From Primula veris (taxonomy: Eukaryota; Streptophyta; Magnoliopsida; Ericales; Primulaceae): a stretch of DNA of 64,000 nucleotides. Shown here one piece after another: positions 44,613 to 57,065 of this stretch; position 1 is the first letter of the stretch, and the number at the start of each line of letters is the position of its first letter. The stretch spans positions 14,205,501-14,269,500 of the forward strand of contig OY821745.1 of assembly GCA_963682055.1 (NCBI GenBank). Reading direction: 5' to 3'. The position numbers and the translations under genes were made by a program. The notes under the pieces were generated by a model. That model did no database searches, was not told the origin of the DNA, and worked only from the letters and a program-made list of their open reading frames with translations.

Positions 44613-45354
44613 AGAAAGCTAGTTGTTCTTCATCACTCATTTTATCACAGGTATTAGATTCAGATTTCTTAGCTTGAAATGCTATTCCCTTTTCTGGTCT
44701 TTTATGTTTGAAGAATTTCAGTTCATGTGTACTAAGATTTCCTATGAGTTCTTCAAGTTTAAGATTATCTAAGTCAGTTGATTCTTCAATAGCTGTGACC
44801 TTAATTTCAAACCTTTCTGGGAGTGACCTAAGAGTTTTCTTAACAAGCTTAGCATCACTGTATTTTTCACCTAATGTTCCAGCTTGATGAGCAATGTGGC
44901 AGATTCTACCATTAAATTGTTCAATGTTTTCATCTTCCTCCATTCTTAAGTTCTCAAATTGGGTAGTTAACTGTTGAAGTTTGAAAGCTTTTACTTTAGT
45001 TGTTCCTTCAAAAGTAACTTGCAAAATATCCCATGCTTCTTTAGCTGTTTCACAATGAGAGATATACCTGAATACGCTGAGAGTTACACCAGCAAAAATC
45101 AAGTTTATGGCTGTTGAGTTGGCACTTGATTTTCTGTCTTCTTCAGCAGACCATCTGTCTTCAGGTAAGAGAATCAGTTCTCCTTCATTATCCATGGTAG
45201 TTGGAGCCTCCCATCCATACATAACAGTCTTCCATGCATGTTCATTCTGCTGTTTGATGAAGGACCTCATTCTAATTTTCCATACTCCATAGTTTACTCC
45301 TCCTTCAAGCAATGGAGGTTTGTTGAAGGCGTTTCCTTCCCTCATTAAGTCCAT
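44581..45354 (-). CDS. gag: Sirevirus gag (capsid part)
   Basis: 257 codons starting 60 bp inside the 5' LTR. LLEGGVNYGVWKIRMRSFIK is the usual Copia gag start. AKEAWDILQVTFEGTTKVK and FKLQQLTTQFENLRMEEDE belong to the UBN2/gag core. The zinc knuckle is absent from this frame because it lies in the pol frame just downstream. The frame ends shortly after the A7 run at about 44,602-44,608. Confidence 0.9.
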   Translation of the reverse strand: MDLMREGNAFNKPPLLEGGVNYGVWKIRMRSFIKQQNEHAWKTVMYGWEAPTTMDNEGELILLPEDRWSAEEDRKSSANSTAINLIFAGVTLSVFRYISHCETAKEAWDILQVTFEGTTKVKAFKLQQLTTQFENLRMEEDENIEQFNGRICHIAHQAGTLGEKYSDAKLVKKTLRSLPERFEIKVTAIEESTDLDNLKLEELIGNLSTHELKFFKHKRPEKGIAFQAKKSESNTCDKMSDEEQLAFFAKKGVQEVL

Positions 45355-45399
45355 TGTTACTAGAACACAGGATCCACACTAAGTAAGATCTAGTGTGAA

Positions 45400-45411
45400 G
45401 CTCTGATACCA
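45400..45411 (-). promoter_or_regulatory. Sirevirus primer-binding site
   Basis: TGGTATCAGAGC on the minus strand, two bases from the 5' LTR edge. It is complementary to the 3' end of initiator Met tRNA as in most plant Copia elements. Confidence 0.9.
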
Positions 45412-45413
45412 AT

Positions 45414-46675
45414 TGAAATTCCTATCCGTTGTTCTAGATGCAGTTTTGCAGTAAGGTTCCAAGTGGGGTTGGAACTGCAGTTTGAACCAAGTGTATAAGG
45501 TTTCAAGTGAGGTTGGAACTGCAGTTGGAACCAAGTGTATTAATGGACAGAAACTGTTTTAAAATTAAATGTACTTGGAAATAATTCACACGCACATTTA
45601 ACAACGGAGTTCACCTAACTAGGCTACGTCTCCGGGGCACTTACCCAGATTATGATATTATAAAAAGCTTACAATATATGACTCAAGTCTTAATGAAAAA
45701 CTTAGACTCCCTCTATGTTTTTCTGCCTATCACTATATTGCTCCTACTCTATAACTATCACTTATAAATCAATGGCATCCCACCATTGTTTTTCTTTTTA
45801 AAGCTCACGTGTATTCTCTCTAGAAAATAAGTTCTTTATAATTTAGAACACACAACTTTACAAGCTTAAGTTACTAAGTATATAAACAAGTAAAAACAAT
45901 CTTCTATCTTCAATATCTTTTGATTGCTTTTGACTTGGTTGATTAGCTTCAATCTCTCCAAGTATCACGAGATTCTTCAGCATGGATTGACTCTAATCAT
46001 CTTTGATTAACACCTGTTTAGTAACACACTTGAAAGTAGGAGTTAATCTTTTCCTTTGAAAGGAAACATATAAAGATATGATCTCTTAAAGATAATATCT
46101 TTTCATAAACATATGAAACATTTAACTCCACATATCAATCAATCTTTATACATATCTTTATTGAATATTATAAGAATCAAAAGATTGAATCAAGTGATAA
46201 GGACAAGCATAAGAATAGAGATATATAAATTAAAAGGAAACATAACCTTATAAACTAATCTCTTTATATCTTTTATAAACATCTTTCCTTAACACATTAG
46301 TATTCTCAATAAACACATATACACGTTTAAGACCTTATGAGAATATATCCTACATACTTTAAAACAAATGATTAGCATTAAACAATTAGTAATGTAGAAT
46401 AATGAAACAAGACAGAATCCTGTTTTAACAGCAGGTTGAACTGTGGTTGCAACTGAGGTTGCAACTGGTACTTGAAACCTGTCACCACAGGTTGTAACTA
46501 AGGTTGCAACCAGTACTTGAAACCTAATACTACTAACTTAGTAGGTTGTAACTGAGGTTGCAACTGGTACTTGGAACCTGTCAATCCTGTCTTAGTTCTT
46601 AATAACAGTTAGGATTTATTTAGTAAAAACCAATAGACAATTAACAATATTTAGACCAGAAATCTGGTCCTAACA
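45414..46675 (-). repeat. Sirevirus 5' LTR (right copy)
   Basis: 1,262 bp, the same length as the left copy and almost identical to it. It should contain the element promoter. The target duplication GCATG follows at 46,676-46,680. Confidence 0.95.
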
Positions 46676-46762
46676 GCATGCAGTGTCAGCTTAATTTACA
46701 GTTGCAAGAAAGAGGATGCAGTTTGTAGCCTAGAAGGAGGAGAAGAAAATATCATGACATAA

Positions 46763-48120
46763 AAAATTCTATGCTAATAGCGGAAAATGCAAAAGCATGA
46801 ACGAGTTTCGATGATGATGCAGTGTTGTACACAGATATGATATATTTTTTTAAATAATGGAACCGGTCCCACTCTTTATGCAATATGCCATACTGGAAAC
46901 GTTTTGACATTGGTTAATGTATTGAGGGAATGAACATGATCATGTCCTTTGCACAAGGTGGAATTTAGAACCGTTTTCCAAAGAAGTCGTCAAAGACACC
47001 ACGATTGATGCATTATGCATAGAGATGCTAACTAGTCAGAACCCTTACTTCTTCTATATCCCAGTAATGTCTTTTATGTAATTAAATTTTTTATCACTGG
47101 TTTCTAGCAGTGGTTACTTGACTAGAAAAAAACATGTAAACTTGTAATTTACTATCTTCATAGGAAAATGAGATCGTAGTTTCGGAAACTGGTTTCTGAT
47201 AATGGTTTTTTAAATAGGAAAACACATATACAGACTGCTTAGCTGGCAAATCAGAGGCCGGAGTTTGAAAACTGCAGTTTGTGTAGAGAAATGTTACAGT
47301 TTAAATGTCTTATCCACTGCCAACTAGGCTATATAATAGTATTAATGAAGCCAGTACTATCTTCTTAGACCAATCCATTCACTACAGTTTCTTAATTCGT
47401 TAAAGTGAAGCTTAATTCGAGCATTTAATTAATAGCATTCATTTGATTTGTAATTTGCTTATCATTTTCATTTCGTCTTTGCTGTTCTTCTAATGCTTTC
47501 AACTTTTTCACATTGTAATGGTGTGTTTATCGGTTATAATGAAATTATATTACAGCCTTCAGGTTATGGATGAAGTTTTGTTTAGGGTGGGATTTAGAAA
47601 CGAGTCTACTACAAAAAGCTTAGATGTAAGGCAAGAGGAAGATAAAGGAGTTTGAGAAAAGGCAAAGAGGCTTGTTGTAAAGTTTTGGTTGGGATTGAAG
47701 CCTTACCCTTTTCATTTACCTTACAAAAAACAGATTAAACTGTCTTTGACCGTCTAATCTTGCTTAATACAATTAATCCCGGCTAATTTGCTTTTGACTG
47801 CCGTTAACCAAATATTTACCTAATTTTCCCCGCTTAGCATTTAGAGTATGATATATCTAATCAGTCTAATACCGCATTGCGCCTAATTTACGGCTAAGCT
47901 CGATTTTTTGAACACTCTTTTCTACATACTAATGAGCTCTTATGCATACTTTTACAAAGTTGCCGACATTAGTTTATTCTCTTTACTTGTAGTCTGACAG
48001 CTAATTACGACAATGAATACAAATATAGATATATTTGCTTTCTCACCTATTCCAATCTACATTCAACTTCCGAGACGTACAATACAGTAATGACTAATCC
48101 ATAAATGTTCTACATTGAAA
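46763..48120. other. 3' flank of the right TNL, no gene seen
   Basis: AT-rich sequence, presumably including the former 3' UTR of the TNL pseudogene. No protein-like frame or repeat was recognised. Confidence 0.45.
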
Positions 48121-48128
48121 GTTCAAAC

Positions 48129-48744
48129 CAGGGGTGAGCACGAGTCGAATTTGGACGAATTGACCTCAATCCTAACACAAACCGCAAAATAAATGCCAAA
48201 GCGGATTGGGCAGGTTGATAAAATTTAAATATCAACCCAACCCAACCCAATCCGTTACAGTTAAAACCCCAACCCAATCCAACCCAACCCGCAAAATAAA
48301 TTGTAGGTTGGGACGGGTTGGTTTGAGATTGATTATTAAATTTTCATTTTCTTCGTATATTTTTCATTCGTAGTTTGCATAATTAACATAAATTTTAAAA
48401 TAAATTGAATTTTTTAAAGAGAAATATAAATTAAAACCAATAAAAATATGTTTAGAACATTCACGAACAAATAATAAGACTAAAATATAAAAAGAATGGA
48501 AGGTTGGCATCTTAAAATACAAAAAATGTATATATAAATATATATATTTATAATTATATATATATTATGGGTTGAAACGGGTTATGGCGGATTAACCCGC
48601 GGTTTAGAAAGCTGAACCCTAACCCAACACGCAAAATATATAGCGGATTGGGCGGGGCGGATTGATTTTTTTTGTATACGCAACCCGCTTCAATCCGTAC
48701 GGGTTGGGTTACGGGTTGAGTTTACAGATTTTTTGCCCCCCTTA
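48129..48744. mobile_element. hAT-like MITE with perfect 8-bp target duplication
   Basis: GTTCAAAC stands at 48,121-48,128 and again at 48,745-48,752. The left end begins CAGGGGTGAGCACG and the right end closes with GCCCCCCTTA. Subterminal parts are full of AACCCAACCC and GGGTTGGGNNGGGTT motifs. The 616-bp element has no coding capacity. Confidence 0.75.
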
Positions 48745-48752
48745 GTTCAAAC

Positions 48753-49283
48753 ATTCGGAACTAAAGGCAAGGGAAACTTATTGTACAGATTTCCAACAAG
48801 AAAAAAAGTTGATCAGTTATTTAAAGATAGAACTTGTCGGAAACGAAAAAAAACTGAACACACAACAATCAAAGGAGCAACATTTTTTAATATCGTTTTT
48901 GAGTTGGTCACTTAAGTTGTTACATGCAGCAGTAACATGACCAACTGTTGGATCAAACATCACTTATTTATGTTAAGAGTAAATGTAAATATACCGAAGA
49001 TATTGCTAGTTGCAGCAATCTATCAGTGTAGAGACAGAAAATGCACTGTAATACTCTATTGTTTTTCATTTTTTTTAAATTTTATATGATCTTTATACAT
49101 CTATTGAAATGAAAAAATCTTTCTAACAAAACAAACAAAAAATCATTCCCCCATCGATCCACCTTCTCTAACCATTAGACAATGGTACCTTCATCTTACC
49201 TATTACCTATCATGGCAAAAAGAATTGCCAAAACAAGATTATAAAAAACGAAAACGAAAACAAAAACAAACTTTTAGCTAGCT
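48753..49283. other. Spacer and 3' flank of the EXORDIUM-like gene
   Basis: AT-rich; probably the 3' UTR and terminator region of the gene to the right. A 60-codon frame at 48,733-48,915 spans the MITE border and is not credible. Confidence 0.45.
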
Positions 49284-52200
49284 CTAGTCCAAAGCATTGG
49301 GACCAGCACAAGCCTTGAGCACAGGGCTCCAAATCCACTGCACCAAAAACTTCCTCGCCCTCCTTCCGTTCAAGTTAAACGTCCGTCCTGCTCTGTCCCT
49401 CATTACCTGGCCTATATATCCTCCCCCTCCTCCAGTCCCATATAGACCCTCACAAAGATCACCAATCTCAGTGGGAGCAGTCGGATCCTCCCCAGCATAC
49501 CAAGCATTTATAAGCGGATTAGATGATAACTCAGCCAACTCATGCGCGATCACACTGATCATACCATCAACACCAATGTCTCCATTGGGGGGCTTCAAGG
49601 CGGGGGGTCCTCCCCCTGCCATGTAAGCAGGGACTGCAAAAGGGTATGCACAAACTTCTGGGCACTGCTTGCCTGAGTTGCCGACCCAGGCGTAGGGTAG
49701 GGTGTAGCCGACCATGGATGGGAAGGTGAAGTAGTGGAAGCCGCATACTGCACGACAGAAGTCTTGCATTGTCACGTCGTCGGCTGTTAGGATGAGGTAC
49801 ATACCGTTTTTGTGGTCGACTGCAAAGGGCTTTGTTTTGACAGCTGTGGCGATCACATCCTGGATGGTTAGTCGCGTTAGGTGCTTGCCGTGGGAGTACC
49901 TGATTTGGATTGGAAATTAGAGTTTTAGTACCAACTTCGGAACAGGTTGTCCAAATTTATAAGAAAAGAGTAGAATGGCTTGTTTGGATTCAGAAATTAA
50001 GCAAATTTATACGCTTTATCAGAAAATATCAGTGTTTTAAAAAAGAAAAATCTTATTTAAAGCGTTTGTCGAAGAGCTACGCTAAAAGCGTAAAAAAAGT
50101 AAGCTTTAGCAGCCTAAAAAGCGAAAAAGCAAGTTTTTTTTAAGCTTTGAATCGAGGTTTTTTACAACAAAATGTGCTTTTTAAAGCAGTGGAAAATATT
50201 CACACCAGAAAATCGGAAAAAGGCCTAGTACTAGCTTTATATTTGGAGCCGACTTTTACTTATAAGCCAACTAAGATGTTTGCTGTGAGATTACCTGTCT
50301 TCGGTTAGAATTTGGATTCTTAAGTACCAATTTAGGAAAATGGTAATAGAACAGAAAAAGAGTACAAAATGGCCAGTCAGTTGAAGATTTAGATTATTCA
50401 TGCCAGAAAATAAAAATATAATATTTTTCGGTTTTGTATATACCGTATAAGATACGATAAGACTAAAATATGCAAACGAACAAGGCCACTTATTACAGTA
50501 ATGACCATGTTACTTGGATAGTATCTTATTCATACTGCTCTTTGCAATGTAAGAAGATTGTTTATTTAATCAAAGTAGGCTAATGAAGCTGACCTAAAGT
50601 ACTGAAAAGTTCAGCAAAATTCAACATTTACTGAGGTGATCCAGTTAGTACCTTGATTTGTGTTTTTTTTTTTTATATTTTGAACTTTTTTATCCAATTA
50701 TGGATGGAAAACATCCGTGTTATGCTGGTTTTCCATCAAATTATGCTGTTTTTTCATCTTTAATCTGATATAAAAGTTCAAAAATAAAAAGAAACACGAA
50801 TATAGATACGAAATAAAAAAATTGATAATAGAGGGTGGTAAACAACAATACAGGCTACAAAACCCAACTAAACCGATACTGTATATACGATATAAAATAA
50901 AATAAAAATATGCAAACAAACAAGTCTACTTATCACAGTAATGACCATGTTACTTGGATAGTGTATATTATTTATAATGCTCTTTCCAATGTGAAATGAT
51001 TGTTTTTTTAATCAAAGTTGGCGAATGAAGCTGAACTAAAGTCATGAAAAAGTTAAACAAAATTCAACATTTACTGAGGTGATCCCATAAACTAGTGTGA
51101 CATTTAGTGGGAGCAAATCAGTGAGGGGACCAGATTTAGCAAGACTTAAAGAGAAATGCTTAAAGAAGTTGAGTACGTACATGGATAAATTAATCACCAA
51201 AGCAGCATTCTTGAAATTTAGAACTATTCTTGCTTCTAGACCATTATTATCGATAAATACCAGTAATTTGGAAAAAATATATCATATCTCTGGTTAGTTG
51301 TGAATCCCTAGGGGATAAAATACAATGCATTCAATTTTTTAATTTAGCTTGAACAAATAAAAATTAAAATATGCACATACTACTTTATAGTACTACTTTC
51401 TAAAAGTTTTTTCAACTCATTGGTTTGGAGTTTGGACCATTTATTGCAGTTGGGACTTAGGGTGCAGTATTTCTTGATGCATTACATTTTTTTCTTGAAT
51501 ATAGAGTGGTGCAGATTCATTTAATTTTACCCGGCCTATAATTTATGGGGGCAGCTATATACTGTTTTAAAGGGTCCATCAAACTTTAAAAAGTTCAAAA
51601 CTATCACTATTGTCTAGTGTCCAGAGGGTGACCCTTTTTTTCTTCAGTTTAGCCAAACAAACATATCTAGATTTAAGTTCACAAAAACGCATAGTACATT
51701 TTAGACCACATTGAAGGTCAATTTCTATTTTTAGCATATATGTAATTATTATTTTTAATTGCTTCTAGTGGTACAATTTTATAATTATGTTATATACAAT
51801 GCGTGCCAATTCTTGTTACCTATCTTCAATACCTTGTCTTGAATATAGATATATTACAGTGAAGGTGAATGATTGATCATATTTAATAAGAGCGATCTAC
51901 ATCTATCCACAAAAGTAACCTGAAAATTATACCGAGGTGGAACAGTTCTAGTTAGGGCCAGAGAAAAAATCCCGAAATCCCGACCCGTGTTCCGACCCGC
52001 ACCCGCCCCAAAATTTCCCGACCCGATAATAGTCCCGACCCAACAAAATTGGGATCGGGTGACAATTTTGATTTCGTCGGGTGTCCCGACCCGATCCGAT
52101 TTTTTTAATTAATTTATATTTTATATAAAAATATAAATTAATTTATATCAAATGCAGGTGATGACAATCATTTTTGTTTTTTATATTAGTTATACTTATA

Positions 52201-54507
52201 TAAGTATAATATAAATTTATAGTTTTGAATATATGAAACTATTCAAATTAAAAAATATACTTAAATTAAAAAATTATATTGTTATTTTCAAGAAAGATAA
52301 ATGATTATTATTTTTCGATTATAAAAATTATAATGATAATCTCATTTAGTATGATAATTGTTGTTTGTGTGAATAAAACTAAATACTAAAAGAATCTGAT
52401 AAAAAAAACGTATCAATTTTTTTATCTACTCCATTATTTGTAGTTTTATACTATTTTTTCTACTATATGTTAATTTCTTTTTTCATTTATTAGGAATGTT
52501 ATTTTTAAACTATGATTATGTTTCGTGTTAATAACATGTTTAGATTTCTCAAATGAAAATTGTTAATAAAAAATAATGTGTAAAATAAAAAAAATATGTC
52601 GGGAGATTCAGGATAAACCTTCCCGACCCTACGAGATCCCGAAAAAGTTGGGTACCGACTTTTGTAGGGTCGGAATTGAGATTTTTTTTTTACTTTCTAA
52701 AGTAATCGGGTCGGGATACATGTTGAACATTTATGGGTCGGGTTTCGACCCTAACCCACCCCTAGTTCTAATCATCATTTTCTCAAGTCAAAATCTTAAA
52801 TCTCAAAAATAGGAAAGTGTACGTGTAAAATAAATTACTTCTTGTTTATAACCTTTATTTTCTATGGAATTGTTTTGTTTTTACCTTTTACAAAAATAAA
52901 CTAGACAGTATTGTTAAAGAAAAATTATGTCTACTATCACAGACATTAAAAAAAATTCCAAATTAAAATTTTTTCTATCAATTTACGATTCATTTGTTAA
53001 TTTTTTTGTCATTTATTTATGGATTAATGTTAGACCCACAACTTGCACACAACTCACACACTCCATAGGCTAATAAAATACATATTTATCCTTCCAAATA
53101 TACATAAAATTCTATAATTTGATAAATCAAAATATAAATATTCAACATGATAAAATCCAAATAAAAATATACTAGAACACTAGTTGAGCCTACACTAAAT
53201 TTAAATATTAATTAAAAATAAAAAAATTGTTAAATCTAAAAACCAATCCACTAAAAACTCAAATAAAAATATAATAGAATCCTAGTTTAGCCTACACTAA
53301 ATTTAAATATTAATTAAAAATAAATTTTTTTGTTAAATCTAAGTATTACTAACAATCAAAACCCTTGATGAGTTGGATATGCCATGCAATGTTACACGAT
53401 CAGCGGGTTGATTTTTTTGGGTAGAAAAACATGTGTGAGTAAAATCATTTTACGTTTAATAATCTTATCTATGCAAGATAAATAACTAGCTTGGTATAAA
53501 ACTATAAACATATATTCATATCTTTTTTTTTTTTTTGAAAATAAACATAATACTCTACATAGATCATTATGGCCTCCAATCTGGAAAAATTCTCTTAAAT
53601 AGATTGTACTTAAATAGAAACCAAATCTTACTCACGGGTCAACAATTTTAGCTATAGCTTTTGCATTATTTAGTTACAAGTTACTATATTGTTTCTTATA
53701 GCTTAAAAATCCAATGGTCCCTAATTCTGTAATGTGATAAAACTAAAAGGTTTAATGAACTAGATAGACCCTGCTTTTCTATATTCAAATAGTCAAATAA
53801 GACACAACTTATGTGACCAAAAGCAACTCAAGTGACTAAAAGCAACTCAAGTGACTAAAAGGAATCACTACTAAATAATCAAAGTAGAACTCCTAGATCA
53901 TTACAAAATTAATAATGTTGATTTAAAGTTGTCAAAAATTTCATAAATTTACCGTATGTTATAAAACCATCACAAAAACCGACGCTAATAAGTCCCACGG
54001 AAAAAACCAATCAATATTTCTGTCACTATTTAGACATCTTTCGTACTACTATAAAATAATTTATAATGAAAGTGGACAGTTAAATACGACTTTTTACCTA
54101 TGGTCGGAATATTCACCAGCAACTATGACAGATGTAGAAATATTCGCCCCGGTCTGATCCGTATACAACGAAACAGTTCTCCACCACTCCGCCACAGAAG
54201 GCGACCCCGCCACACGATGGTTAGCCGATATAGAAAGCAAAAAATCCTTGATAAGCAGCTGCTGAGCCGGTGCCCATTTTCCGTACCAAATAAGGTAAAT
54301 GTTAATGGGAGACGACAAAACCGGTCCCATATGGTATTGTAGGTTGACAAGGTCGGACGAACCCTCGAAGCGCTTCGAGGATGTGAGAGATTTTGGATAA
54401 ACAAGCCTTGGGTTGTGGAACTCTATGGGTTGAGTTGTTGTTAAATGAGAGCATTGTGATAAGGGGATTAAGGAGATGAAAAGGGGTAACAAAATATGGA
54501 ATGACAT
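49284..54507 (-). CDS. EXORDIUM-like (phosphate-induced protein 1 family), two exons
   Basis: Exons 54,507-54,098 and 49,899-49,284 join in frame (CATAG|GTAAAA to CAG|GTACTCC) and give 341 residues, the normal family length. Residues 1-20 form a signal peptide. The body has [20 protein letters not shown], the typical start of the PHI_1 domain, then [16 protein letters not shown]. In exon 2 come [59 protein letters not shown] and [25 protein letters not shown] proteins are secreted to the cell wall and promote cell expansion; some respond to brassinosteroid or carbon status. The HELAE segment looks like a zinc-protease motif, but protease activity is not established as far as I know. The 4.2-kb intron is unusual, since the better-known family members are largely intronless as I recall. 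Confidence 0.92.
51953..52764. mobile_element. hAT-like MITE inside the EXORDIUM-like intron
   Basis: Ends TAGGGCCAGAG and CCCACCCCTA, flanked by GTTCTAGT (51,945-51,952) and GTTCTAAT (52,765-52,772), an 8-bp target duplication with one change. Subterminal regions carry repeated CCCGACCCG and GGGTCGGGA motifs like those of the 6,518-8,122 element. 812 bp, non-coding. Confidence 0.7.
53163..53345. repeat. Tandem duplication of about 106 bp in the same intron
   Basis: Two copies of a block with CCTACACTAAATTTAAATAT, TAATTAAAAATAAA and GTTAAATCTAA, offset by about 106 bp and diverged by several changes. Confidence 0.7.
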
Positions 54508-54920
54508 TTTTGTTTTAATTTAGTAATAGTGTTATTATGGTTTATGTTTATTTGGTTTATTGAGAGTGAATATATAGAGAGAAATGGGCTGGTTGGTGAC
54601 AGCTTAGAGTGTGAGTGAGTGAAGGAGAGTGGTGTGGTGGGTGATGTCGCTTTATGTGTCTTTCTGTTTACTTACTGGAAATAATAGAAATATCTCTGTC
54701 TTGGCTTTTGTGCTTTTCTTTACTTAGTTCAAACGGTAATAAATTCAAAACTACTTGTATAACTAGTCTCGTTTAATCTCTTAAGCATCCGCACAAACCT
54801 AACAATTTTATTGTTTTTAAGAAATAATTTTAATTTATACAAATTTGCAGCTTACTTATAAATTACTCTATCATAACCATACATGGAAACTTCCGGTTCT
54901 TTTTATACATAGAATGTTTT
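54508..54920 (-). promoter_or_regulatory. 5' flank and presumed promoter of the EXORDIUM-like gene
   Basis: On the minus strand, TATATATTCACTCTC at about 54,565-54,580 is a plausible TATA region some 60-70 bp upstream of the ATG, followed by a short 5' UTR. No specific response element was identified. Confidence 0.4.
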
Positions 54921-55084
54921 GGAGCAGAGTAATTTTAAGATAAAACATCCAAAATGTCACACTTTTAGTTAATATAAATAGTTTTTTTATTCTAATTTTT
55001 AACCCACACTTATTATAATCTAAAATATAGATCAAATAACCAGTAAATATCTCTCTAAGCTATGATCTCTTTCTCTCTCATTTG

Positions 55085-55420
55085 ATCTCTCTCTCTCCTT
55101 TCCGATCTCAGACGAGCTTGACTCCAAAACTCCGGTAGGCGGCACTGCAGATGGATCTCGTCGGTGGCGGTGGACGACTGTGGGGAATTCCGTCGCAGAA
55201 ACAACGACGAATTGACAACTCTATGTTGCTGCTCTTCGTTGACCATGTATATATATATATATATACTATTTCAAAGTTAGGTTTTATGTAGATAACGAGA
55301 TCATCCGTCGACCTCCGGTGGACGACGCGAGAGGAGGAAAGGAGACTGGTGGCAGTGGTTTGGACTGAGTCGCCTGAGACGGTTTAGCGGTGTGGCTGAG
55401 CCGAGGAGGCAGTGTGTGAA
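55085..55420. other. GC-rich block inside AT-rich DNA
   Basis: Contains GGTGGCGGTGGACGACTG-type and ACCTCCGGTGGACGACGCG-type stretches, with a (TA)n at 55,245-55,265. It may be a captured gene fragment, but no frame with recognisable protein was found. Confidence 0.4.
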
Positions 55421-55679
55421 AAAGAATGATTTGATTTATATGAGCATATATATTTACACATGTGTTTATCTGGTGGTTTAATAATGTTAGGTACTTTTGG
55501 TTTCTAGTTTATTGTGTTTATTGGTTTACCAATTTATTTTTTTTAAAAAGTCGTGTAATGGAATTTGGGGTTTTTCGTTTTTAGCCCTAAAAATCATGAT
55601 TTGGGTTGACGGATTTTTGATTGAATACTTTTTACATTTGTTTGGTTGTAGGTTTTACTTTTGTTTTTTGATTTTTTGA

Positions 55680-57065
55680 TATTTTTATACACTTTTTATG
55701 CACCCGTATGCAATTTTATTGACTTTTTATACATTTGTTCAGTTGTAGCTTTTACTTTTGTTTTTCGATTTTGTGAATTTTTATACAATTTTTATGCACA
55801 TGTATGCAATTATATTGACATTTTAGGCACACGTATCCATTTTTATTTATGCAATTTTGTTGACCTTTTTATGAATTTTTTATGCACTCGTATGCACTTT
55901 TATTGGCCTTTTGTACAACTGTATCCATTTGTATGCACTTTTTATGCAACCGTATGCAATTTTATGCACCATTTATCCACTTTTTATGCATTCATATGCA
56001 CATTTTATGCCATTTTATTGACCCGTATGCAGGTTTTATGCATTTTTACTGACCCGTATGATTTTTTAATTTTTTCTTAAAATTTACGGGGAGTAAGAAA
56101 GTAGAGACGAGATTACGTTTTCTTTACCTCTGGAGTAGAAGTAAATGTTGGCTTTTTAAAAGGTTTTTTTTACCTTTGAATACATGATTTGTGGCAGCTA
56201 ATTATTTTTGTTGAAAAAATAAAATTTGACTTTATACGTTGGTGGGTGCTAGTCGGTTGGATGCAACTAGATAACTTGGGCATAATTATACTTTCACCGA
56301 TTTGTGCCTGCAAGGTGTTCGATGGAATGATTTCCCTTTTGTTTAATGATTTTGATAAAATGATGACCTGTATACACGTTTTATGCCCTTTTTATGCAAT
56401 TTTATTAGCATGTATGCATTTTTTATATATTTTATGCACTTGTTATATTCAGTTTTATGCATATTTATACCCTTTATGCAACTTTATGCACATGTTATGA
56501 ATCTTAATGCATTTTGTATGCACTTGTTATGCACTTTCTATGTATTTTTATGCACTTGTTATGCACATTTATGCAATTTTTACGCACTTGTTATACACTT
56601 TTATGTACTTTTTATGTACTTTCTATGCACATTTATGCATTTTTATGTACTTTCTATGCACATTTATGCACTTGATATGCATTTTTTATACAATTTTTAT
56701 GAACTTTATGTACTTTTTATACACTTTTATTGCAATTTTTATGCAATTTATACATCTTGTATGCACACATATGCACTTGTTATGCATATTTATATACTTG
56801 TTATGCATATTTATGCACATTTATACACTTTTATGCACTTTTTATGCACTTTTTATACAGTTTTATGCAATTATTATGAACTTTTATCGACCCGTATGCA
56901 CTTTTGTGCACTTTTATTCGCTTTTTATGCGTTTTTTTTGCGTTTTTATGTGCTTTTTATGCATTTTTTTATGTACTCTATTATGAACTTAATTATGCTC
57001 TTTTAGTGAACGTTATGCACTTTACTATGTATTTTAGTTAATTTTATGCAATATTATACACTTTT
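55680..57065 (+). repeat. TATGCA-rich degenerate array
   Basis: Dozens of TTTTATGCAC, TTGTTATGCAC and TTTTTATGCA words with variable spacing, in the same orientation as the 21-bp array at 11 kb. Open frames of 100-207 codons over it are made only of Cys/Phe/Leu/Tyr/Met/His-type words from the repeat. Confidence 0.8.

Larger units (their letters stand above)
36366..46675 (-). mobile_element. Young Sirevirus-type Copia element, 10.3 kb
   Basis: LTRs of exactly 1,262 bp lie at 36,366-37,627 and 45,414-46,675. In the offset comparison I found one difference (C at 37,113, T at 46,161). Target duplications GCATG lie at 36,361-36,365 and 46,676-46,680. In the element's orientation the LTRs run TG...CA. 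The primer-binding site TGGTATCAGAGC is at 45,411-45,400, two bases inside the 5' LTR. The polypurine tract, preceded by a CAATGACAAAGGGGGAGA-like sequence next to the 3' LTR, is a Sirevirus hallmark. Gag, pol and a third open frame follow in that order. Insertion broke the last exon of the right TNL. Confidence 0.95.
30607..46762 (+). pseudogene. TIR-NB-ARC-LRR-C-JID gene, inactivated
   Basis: Exons inferred at 30,607-31,130, 32,742-~33,490, ~33,534-33,857, 34,276-34,557, 34,823-35,542 and 35,983-36,365 (resuming at 46,681). The TIR has DVFLSFKGKDTR. The NB-ARC has GMGGIGKST, VLDDVDD, GSRIIITTRD, GGVPLAV and an intact MHD (LMHDLI). About ten LRRs follow, then a C-JID domain with FQITYPGNEIPKLF. 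Three lesions are seen. (1) The Cys codon of RWCLDEL is TGA at 30,886-30,888, stopping translation after 93 residues and before the catalytic Glu. (2) Between about 33,475 and 33,533 the frame is lost in a segment where GCAAATGCCAAT is repeated. (3) A 10.3-kb Sirevirus splits the last exon. Past the insertion the frame continues to TAA at 46,760-46,762, so the break is recent. Confidence 0.85.

Noticed and set aside
55661..57006. Open frames of 103-207 codons, some looking like membrane proteins
   Set aside because: They consist wholly of the TATGCA-type array. The hydrophobic look comes from T-rich codons.
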